Of a stretch of DNA of 6,037 nucleotides, positions 1 through 3,992 are shown piece by piece (within the stretch, counting starts at the first letter, position 1; each line of letters opens with the position of its first letter). Origin of the DNA: an uncultured Blautia sp. (lineage in GTDB: Bacteria; Bacillota; Clostridia; Lachnospirales; Lachnospiraceae); contig CAMBYR010000140.1 in assembly GCA_945872375.1 (NCBI GenBank), forward strand, positions 1 through 6,037. Reading direction: 5' to 3'. The notes beneath the pieces were generated by a model. It saw only the letters and a program-made list of their open reading frames with translations. It had not been told where the DNA came from and did not search any database. The position numbers were made by a program, and so were the translations under genes.

Positions 1-930
1 TGCCAGTGCGGAAGAACGGGATACTCGCGGATTTACCTCGATGACACAGTATTCAAAGCTTTCCGGATGAAGAGCATACTGCACATTGCATCCGCCTGTA
101 ATGCCAAGCTCTGTGATAATGTTCAGCGCAGAGGTACGAAGCATCTGATACTCTTTATCGCCCAGGGTCTGTGACGGAGCCACAACAATCGAGTCTCCGG
201 TATGAACACCTACAGGGTCGATATTTTCCATGTTGCAGACGGTAATACAGTTTCCCGCACTGTCACGCATCACTTCATATTCAATTTCTTTCCAGCCGGC
301 GATACAGCGCTCTACCAGAACTTCTCCTACACGGGAAAGACGAAGACCATTTTCCAGGATCTCACGAAGTTCAAATTCATTATGAGCAATTCCGCCGCCG
401 CTTCCGCCAAGTGTATATGCCGGCCGAAGAACCACCGGATAACCAATGGTGTTGGTAAATGCAAGTCCGTCTTCCACCGTGGTAACGACCTTGGAGGCTG
501 CCACAGGCTCCCCGATCTTTTCCATAGTATCCTTGAATTCCTGACGGTCTTCTGCTTTCTTGATGGTTTCCGCAGTCGTTCCGATCAGGCGGACATTATG
601 CTCCTTCAGAAATCCCTTTTCCTCCAGCTCCATGGCGAGGTTCAGGCCTGCCTGGCCGCCAAGGGTAGGAAGAACACTGTCCGGTTTTTCCTTCAGGATC
701 AGCTGCTCCACCACTTCCACGGTAAGGGGCTCAATATAAACACGGTCTGCAATATCTTTATCAGTCATGATGGTTGCAGGATTGGAATTCAGAAGTACAA
801 CTTCCATCCCTTCTTCCTTCAGAGAGCGGCATGCCTGAGTTCCTGCATAGTCAAATTCTGCTGCCTGACCGATGATAATCGGGCCGGAGCCGATCACAAG
901 GACCTTATGAATGTCTTTATTCTTTGGCAT
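1..930 (-). CDS. carB: Carbamoyl-phosphate synthase large subunit, N-terminal 310 residues (partial)
   Basis: This subunit uses ammonia delivered from CarA, bicarbonate and two ATP to make carbamoyl phosphate in the cytoplasm, for UMP and arginine synthesis. The minus frame is open from ATG at 930-928 to the window edge with no stop. Visible are the pre-ATP-grasp domain (about 1-125; VLVIGSGPIIIGQAAEFDYA at 10-29, LNSNPATIMTD at 47-57, LPTLGGQAGLN at 87-97) and most of the first ATP-grasp domain (about 128-310; RPAYTLGGSGGG at 169-180, GWKEIEYEV at 212-220, DPVGVHTGDS at 238-247). Q284, E298 and N300 fall within one position of the E. coli metal ligands Q285/E299/N301. The last visible residues, EVNPRVSRSSALA, are a CarB signature. 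Family members have about 1,060-1,075 residues, so roughly 70 percent is missing, including the carbamate-phosphorylating half and the allosteric domain. The start is supported by GGGAGG nine bases upstream. No frameshift is seen; the partial state is only the window edge. Confidence 0.97.
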   Translation of the reverse strand, partial: MPKNKDIHKVLVIGSGPIIIGQAAEFDYAGTQACRSLKEEGMEVVLLNSNPATIMTDKDIADRVYIEPLTVEVVEQLILKEKPDSVLPTLGGQAGLNLAMELEEKGFLKEHNVRLIGTTAETIKKAEDRQEFKDTMEKIGEPVAASKVVTTVEDGLAFTNTIGYPVVLRPAYTLGGSGGGIAHNEFELREILENGLRLSRVGEVLVERCIAGWKEIEYEVMRDSAGNCITVCNMENIDPVGVHTGDSIVVAPSQTLGDKEYQMLRTSALNIITELGITGGCNVQYALHPESFEYCVIEVNPRVSRSSALA

Positions 931-2006
931 TACTGTTTACCTCCCATCATTTCCATAAATCTGTCAAATAAGTAGCTGGAATCCTGCGGTCCCGGACATG
1001 CTTCCGGATGGAACTGCACGGTAAAAATATTCTTTCCGATATATGCCATACCTTCATTTGTCCTGTCATTGACATTGATAAATGCAGGCTTTGCAATTCC
1101 TTTGGCTTCCAGTCCTTCCGAATCCACCACGTATCCATGGTTCTGAGAGGAAATATAAACCCTGCCGGTTGCAAGATCCTTTACCGGATGATTGCCTCCT
1201 CTGTGACCATATTTCAATCTGTGGGTATCCCCTCCGGTTGCAAGAGCCATCAGCTGATGTCCCAGACAGATTGCAAAAATCGGCACGTCGGACTCATACA
1301 GTTTTTTGATTTCCCGGATGATGGAGGTGCATTCCTTGGGGTCTCCGGGGCCGTTGCTGAGCATAATTCCGTCCGGGTGATCTCCCAGTACCTCTTCTGC
1401 GGAAGTCAGTGCCGGATAGATCGTTACCTGGCAGCCTCTTTCGTTGAGAGAACGGGCAATATTTCGTTTTGCGCCAAAATCCATCAAAGCTACCTTCGGT
1501 CCGTTTCCTTTCAGAACGGTTTTTTCACGGCAGGTGACTTTTTCCACTACTTTTCCTGTTGTATATGCTTTTAAACGGGGAATAATTGTATCGAGATCAT
1601 AATTTTCATTGACGGTGATCATACCGTTCATGGTACCTTTCTCCCTTAATATTTTGGTAAGGGCTCTGGTATCAATGCCGGCGATACCTGGAATATCATG
1701 CTTTGCAAGAAAATGCTGAATGGTATCTACACTGCGGAAGTTGCTGGGGATACGGGATAACTCTCTGACGATAAAGGCATCGATCCATGGTTTCATGGAC
1801 TCCTGATCGTCATAACAGATTCCATAGTTGCCAATCAGAGGATAAGTCATACACACTGCCTGTCCCGCGTACGAAGGGTCAGTCATCACTTCCAGATAGC
1901 CCGTCATTGAAGTATTGAAGACAATTTCGCTGATTACTTCCCGGGCAGACCCGATGCTTGTTCCCGTAAAAACATGGCCGTCTTCTAATATCAGAAATGC
2001 TTTCAT
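930..2006 (-). CDS. carA: Carbamoyl-phosphate synthase small (glutaminase) subunit
   Basis: This subunit hydrolyses glutamine and channels ammonia to CarB; the heterodimer makes carbamoyl phosphate in the cytoplasm. The 358-residue protein is full length for the family (B. subtilis about 364, E. coli 382). Residues 1 to about 130 are the CPSase small-subunit N-domain (EIVFNTSMTGYLEV at 27-40, DPSYAGQ at 43-49, IAGIDTRALTK at 108-118). From about 170 onward it is a class I glutamine amidotransferase: SNGPGDP at 217-223, nucleophile Cys247 in FAICLGHQ, GNHPVKD at 271-277, SQNHGY at 287-292, and catalytic His333/Glu335 in QFHPEA. The triad is therefore complete. The ATG start has AAAGGGAGA about five bases upstream. 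The stop codon shares one base with the carB ATG (TAATG). It is first in the operon, transcribed from the promoter at 2063-2091. Because no pyr or arg genes are visible, I cannot say which pathway controls it. Confidence 0.98.
   Translation of the reverse strand: MKAFLILEDGHVFTGTSIGSAREVISEIVFNTSMTGYLEVMTDPSYAGQAVCMTYPLIGNYGICYDDQESMKPWIDAFIVRELSRIPSNFRSVDTIQHFLAKHDIPGIAGIDTRALTKILREKGTMNGMITVNENYDLDTIIPRLKAYTTGKVVEKVTCREKTVLKGNGPKVALMDFGAKRNIARSLNERGCQVTIYPALTSAEEVLGDHPDGIMLSNGPGDPKECTSIIREIKKLYESDVPIFAICLGHQLMALATGGDTHRLKYGHRGGNHPVKDLATGRVYISSQNHGYVVDSEGLEAKGIAKPAFINVNDRTNEGMAYIGKNIFTVQFHPEACPGPQDSSYLFDRFMEMMGGKQ
940..945 (-). promoter_or_regulatory. carB Shine-Dalgarno inside the carA 3' end
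   Basis: On the minus strand GGGAGG lies nine bases before the carB ATG and within the last codons of carA (the Gly-Gly near the C-terminus). With the TAATG stop/start overlap this indicates coupled translation of the two subunits. It also fixes the carB start. Confidence 0.85.
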
Positions 2007-2069
2007 ACAATCTCCCTTTCTGTCGTTTTTCTTCTTTCAGTATTTTATCCTAAATCTTCAAGATTGTAT
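2005..2069. repeat. 9-bp perfect inverted repeat spanning the carA leader
   Basis: ATACAATCT at 2005-2013 and its exact complement AGATTGTAT at 2061-2069 face each other across 47 bases. Read on the minus strand, the promoter-side arm contains the whole -10 box (TACAAT). The other arm covers the end of the Shine-Dalgarno region and the first two bases of the ATG. The repeat does not extend in either direction. It could be a two-site operator or chance in AT-rich DNA; the sequence alone does not decide. Confidence 0.4.
2012..2019 (-). promoter_or_regulatory. carA ribosome binding site
   Basis: AAAGGGAG on the minus strand ends five bases before the carA ATG, a strong Shine-Dalgarno. Its 3' edge runs into one arm of the inverted repeat described at 2005-2069. 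Confidence 0.8.
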
Positions 2070-2091
2070 CACAAGAGTTTTCTTTTTTCAA
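2063..2091 (-). promoter_or_regulatory. Sigma-A promoter of carAB, extended -10
   Basis: On the minus strand, -35 TTGAAA (2091-2086), a 17-bp spacer, and -10 TACAAT (2068-2063) preceded by TGA, giving the extended TGnTACAAT form. Transcription should start near 2056, leaving a purine-rich leader of about 50 nt before carA. The leader holds no terminator/antiterminator pair and no obvious PyrR binding loop, so control by PyrR-type attenuation looks unlikely at this promoter. Confidence 0.8.
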
Positions 2092-2201
2092 CAACATGTG
2101 TGCAAAAAATAATTCTGTTTTCCTCAATATCTTTTTTGTTACTGAACGGAGTGAACAGAAACTCTTTTTTTATTTTTTTAAATTTTTTTCAAAAAAAGGT
2201 A
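2092..2201. other. A/T-tract spacer between divergent carAB and tRNA promoters
   Basis: This 110-bp stretch separates the two -35 boxes and holds no gene. Positions 2163-2197 are almost only T and A runs, ending in seven T, one C and seven A (2183-2197) just upstream of the tRNA -35 box, which suits an UP element or intrinsically bent DNA. At 2137-2157 there is a small imperfect dyad (TGTT-ACT / AGT-G-AACA around GAACGG). Overlapping it is a direct repeat, TGAAC-GGAG-TGAAC, at 2143-2156. Confidence 0.5.
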
Positions 2202-2230
2202 TTGACTTTTCTCTGAATGTGATGTATTAT
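2202..2230 (+). promoter_or_regulatory. Promoter of tRNA-Leu
   Basis: TTGACT (2202-2207), a 17-bp spacer, then TATTAT (2225-2230). The adjoining TATAAT at 2228-2233 matches the consensus better but would need a 20-bp spacer, so the 17-bp reading is preferred. An A/T-rich tract lies directly upstream. Predicted start is near 2237, about 34 bases before the mature tRNA. Confidence 0.8.
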
Positions 2231-2237
2231 AATCAAG

Positions 2238-2257
2238 CAGTCGCGAGAGAGCGGCTG
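2238..2257 (+). other. Hairpin at the 5' end of the tRNA-Leu precursor
   Basis: CAGTCGC (2238-2244) pairs with GCGGCTG (2251-2257) through seven pairs, one of them G-U, around a GAGAGA loop. It begins almost at the predicted transcription start, so the precursor would carry a 5'-terminal stem-loop that RNase P removes with the leader. A structural role is inferred only from the pairing. Confidence 0.5.
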
Positions 2258-2270
2258 GCAAATAAGAAAT

Positions 2271-2354
2271 GCAGGAGTGGCGGAATTGGCAGACGCGCAG
2301 GCTTCAGGTGCCTGTGGTCGCAAGATCGTGTGGGTTCAAGTCCCATCTCCTGCA
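2271..2354 (+). tRNA. tRNA-Leu (anticodon CAG)
   Basis: A complete class II tRNA of 84 bases that decodes CUG. Acceptor GCAGGAG (2271-2277) pairs with CTCCTGC (2347-2353), followed by discriminator A. The D stem is GCG/CGC (2280-2282/2294-2296). The anticodon stem is CAGGC/GCCTG (2298-2302/2310-2314) around TTCAGGT, with CAG at 2305-2307. The long variable arm has stem GGTC/GATC with a GCAA loop. The T arm is GTGGG-TTCAAGT-CCCAT (2330-2346). The extra arm and the sequence resemble known bacterial tRNA-Leu(CAG). CCA is not encoded, so it must be added after transcription. It is a single gene, transcribed away from carAB and towards the end of the sugar operon. Confidence 0.97.
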
Positions 2355-2371
2355 TTATTTTTTTTGCTTTT
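2355..2371 (+). terminator. U-rich tract directly after tRNA-Leu
   Basis: Eight consecutive T (2358-2365) and a further T4 follow the tRNA's 3' end. The GC-rich acceptor/T-arm could act as the upstream hairpin, giving partial intrinsic termination. The better-formed hairpin at 2417-2447 would catch read-through. From here to 2416 I see no other feature. Confidence 0.4.
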
Positions 2372-2416
2372 CCGGGAAACCACTTGAATACTCCCAAACA
2401 ATATGCTATATAATAG

Positions 2417-2447
2417 AAAAGGCGAACCCTCACGGATTCGCCTTTTT
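2417..2447. terminator. Bidirectional intrinsic terminator, shared by tRNA-Leu and the sugar operon
   Basis: GGCGAA/TTCGCC flanked by A4 on the left and T5 on the right, so both strands give a stem followed by U residues. In minus-strand RNA the stem is 13 uninterrupted pairs (AAAAGGCGAAUCC with GGGUUCGCCUUUU, one U-G) closed by a GUGA tetraloop of the GNRA type. In plus-strand RNA the same position is a C-A mismatch. The minus-strand U-tract is UUUUCU; the plus-strand one is UUUUUCC. It ends the GH36-GH32 transcript and probably backs up termination after the tRNA. Confidence 0.85.
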
Positions 2448-2450
2448 CCT

Positions 2451-2474
2451 GCACCGGAGAGTTTTCTCCGGTGC
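2451..2474. other. Perfect 10-bp stem-loop after the GH32 stop codon
   Basis: GCACCGGAGA and TCTCCGGTGC enclose a 4-base loop. On the minus strand the hairpin begins seven bases after the GH32 stop. It has no U-tract on that side (AGGAAAAAGG follows), so it is not a classical terminator. It sits between the coding region and the real terminator, where it could protect the mRNA 3' end or help RNA polymerase pause. The role is inferred. Confidence 0.7.
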
Positions 2475-2481
2475 ATGTTAT

Positions 2482-3978
2482 TTATTCCTGTGTAATCAGA
2501 TCATACTTCATCACATTCATCTTCACACAACCGTCTGCATAGAAGGAAATTCTGTCTGCAGCCTGGTCCGTATACATGGTAATAGTCATGACCTGCTCTC
2601 CATCATTGATGAAAACCTCGGCGCTGAAACGATCAAGAATCAGACGCAGCTTCAGTTTCCCGTTCTCCGAATTCACAAGGCTTCTTCTCTGGTGAATGGC
2701 AGCCCTTCTGGAACCGGAAAACTTGCGGTCAACCTTTGCAATGGACTCATGCGGACGGAAGCTCACTGCCGTGTGATAGGTATCATCCTGAGCAAACCGA
2801 ACAGCAAACTTTTCATAAATCTTCTCCGGATCCCCCGGTTCAAGTTCCAGCTCCAGGTCCACTCTTCTTCCGCAGATGCCATCCAGGCTGATCACTCCGT
2901 CTGCAAAAACCACATTCTCATGTTTTACGGGATTACAGCGAAGGCTTTCCAGCTCACGGATCGGTGTCTCATACAGTCTTCCGTTTCGAATCGATAATTC
3001 TCTCGGAACTGTCATCTGGCCAAACCACGCAGTGTCCGGAAGCTGCAGGCGGGAGGTATCCCAGTTCTGCATCCATCCCAGCATCACCACACGGCCATCT
3101 GTTGTACGGATGGTCTGAGGCGCATAAAAATCAATACCGTAATCTATGGTCTGATTATGCTCCTCCGTGAATCTTCCTGTCTCAGGATCCATTTTACCAA
3201 TCAGGCAGAGTGTTCCGTTTCCGTTATGATATTCAAAACCTTCCGGAAGCATATCCTGCGGACTGCAGATGATCACATCTTTTCCATCAAGTTCAAAAAG
3301 ATCCGGGCACTCCCACATCACGCCGAAACGATGCTTATTTTCAGCAACAACACTTTGGAACTTCCATTCAAAGCCATCCTCACTGTGATAAAGGAGAATC
3401 TGGCCGCTGCCGTCAGCAGCACGATTTACAGCAACCATACTGTAAGTTCCGTCCTCATTCCGGAACATCTTCGGATCGCGGAAATCTGCACCGCTGCAGC
3501 CCTCCGGAACATCCTTCACATCCAGTACAGGGTTTTTCTCAAATTTTTCATAATCAACGCCATCACCCACAGCAAGACACTGTGTCTGTTCGTCCACAAA
3601 TCCGCCGTCCTTCTGCGGAACCCGCAAAACACCGGTATACATCAAGAGCTGGCGTCCGTCCGGCAGTTCCACTGCACTTCCGGAAAAACAGCCATCTCTG
3701 TCATAGGGCTGGTCAGGCGCAAGTGCTGCCGGAAGATATTCCCAGTGCAGCAGATCTTCGCTGACTGCATGTCCCCAATGCATGGGGCCCCAATAAGGAT
3801 CATAGGGATGATACTGATAAAAAAGATGATATTTTCCATCATAATAAGAAAATCCATTGGGATCATTCAGCCATCCCACTCTCGAAGAAAAATGAAACTC
3901 CGGACGATCTTCTTTTTTGATCCTTTTTTCATAGGTTTCCTCATATCTGCGCGCATCACGCAATGTCTGACTTATCAT
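2482..3978 (-). CDS. scrB: GH32 sucrose / sucrose-6-phosphate hydrolase
   Basis: It cleaves the glucose-fructose bond of sucrose, sucrose-6-phosphate or related fructosides. No signal peptide is visible, so it is cytoplasmic. In the 498-residue protein the five-bladed propeller holds WLNDPNG (36-42, nucleophile Asp39), FSGS (98-101), FRDP (166-169, transition-state Asp168), ECPD with acid/base Glu223, and GWMQNW (301-306). The C-terminal beta-sandwich includes DRFSAEVFINDG (449-460). All three catalytic acids are present and the length is normal for the family. A GTG at 3993 would extend the protein by five residues, but that GTG lies inside the Shine-Dalgarno TGAGGA. The ATG at 3978, eight bases after it, is therefore the better start. 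The gene follows a GH36 alpha-galactosidase 11 bases away, so its likely substrate is sucrose released from raffinose-type sugars. Whether it prefers the phosphorylated form cannot be read from the sequence, and the symbol is by family only. Confidence 0.93.
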   Translation of the reverse strand: MISQTLRDARRYEETYEKRIKKEDRPEFHFSSRVGWLNDPNGFSYYDGKYHLFYQYHPYDPYWGPMHWGHAVSEDLLHWEYLPAALAPDQPYDRDGCFSGSAVELPDGRQLLMYTGVLRVPQKDGGFVDEQTQCLAVGDGVDYEKFEKNPVLDVKDVPEGCSGADFRDPKMFRNEDGTYSMVAVNRAADGSGQILLYHSEDGFEWKFQSVVAENKHRFGVMWECPDLFELDGKDVIICSPQDMLPEGFEYHNGNGTLCLIGKMDPETGRFTEEHNQTIDYGIDFYAPQTIRTTDGRVVMLGWMQNWDTSRLQLPDTAWFGQMTVPRELSIRNGRLYETPIRELESLRCNPVKHENVVFADGVISLDGICGRRVDLELELEPGDPEKIYEKFAVRFAQDDTYHTAVSFRPHESIAKVDRKFSGSRRAAIHQRRSLVNSENGKLKLRLILDRFSAEVFINDGEQVMTITMYTDQAADRISFYADGCVKMNVMKYDLITQE

Positions 3979-3986
3979 ACTTGATG

Positions 3987-3992
3987 TCCTCA
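3987..3992 (-). promoter_or_regulatory. Shine-Dalgarno of the GH32 gene, overlapping the GH36 stop
   Basis: TGAGGA on the minus strand contains the TGA stop of the alpha-galactosidase gene and lies eight bases before the ATG at 3978. Ribosomes finishing the first gene end on this site, which suggests coupled translation. It also argues against the GTG at 3993 as start. Confidence 0.75.

Noticed and set aside
202..975. 257-codon plus-strand open frame opposite carB/carA
   Set aside because: It lies antisense to strongly conserved CarB and CarA coding sequence, and its translation shows no recognisable domain.
2099..2120. ArgR-like box (TGCAA-AAAATA-ATTCT) upstream of the carA promoter
   Set aside because: The half-sites match poorly and the central spacing is two bases longer than the consensus; AT-rich DNA gives such matches by chance.
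2137..2180. Hairpin plus T-tract resembling a plus-strand terminator
   Set aside because: The stem is short and bulged, and no plus-strand transcript is expected to enter from the left, since carA is transcribed the other way.
2384..2414. Promoter-like TTGAAT and TATAAT on the plus strand after the tRNA
   Set aside because: The spacer is 19 bp and the start would fall directly on the terminator hairpin at 2417, leaving nothing to transcribe.
2233..2454. Small open frames across the tRNA on both strands (starting MQEWRNWQTRR on plus, with MGLEPTRSCDHRH on minus)
   Set aside because: These are well-known false proteins made by translating tRNA-Leu genes; the tRNA cloverleaf explains the sequence fully.
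2271..2474. tRNA-Leu as an attachment site for a genomic island carrying the sugar operon
   Set aside because: No second copy of the tRNA 3' end and no integrase are visible in the window, and base composition of the sugar genes is similar to that of carAB.
3157..3984. 275-codon plus-strand open frame opposite the GH32 gene
   Set aside because: It is antisense to a GH32 gene with all catalytic motifs intact; the translation resembles no known family and is a by-product of codon usage.
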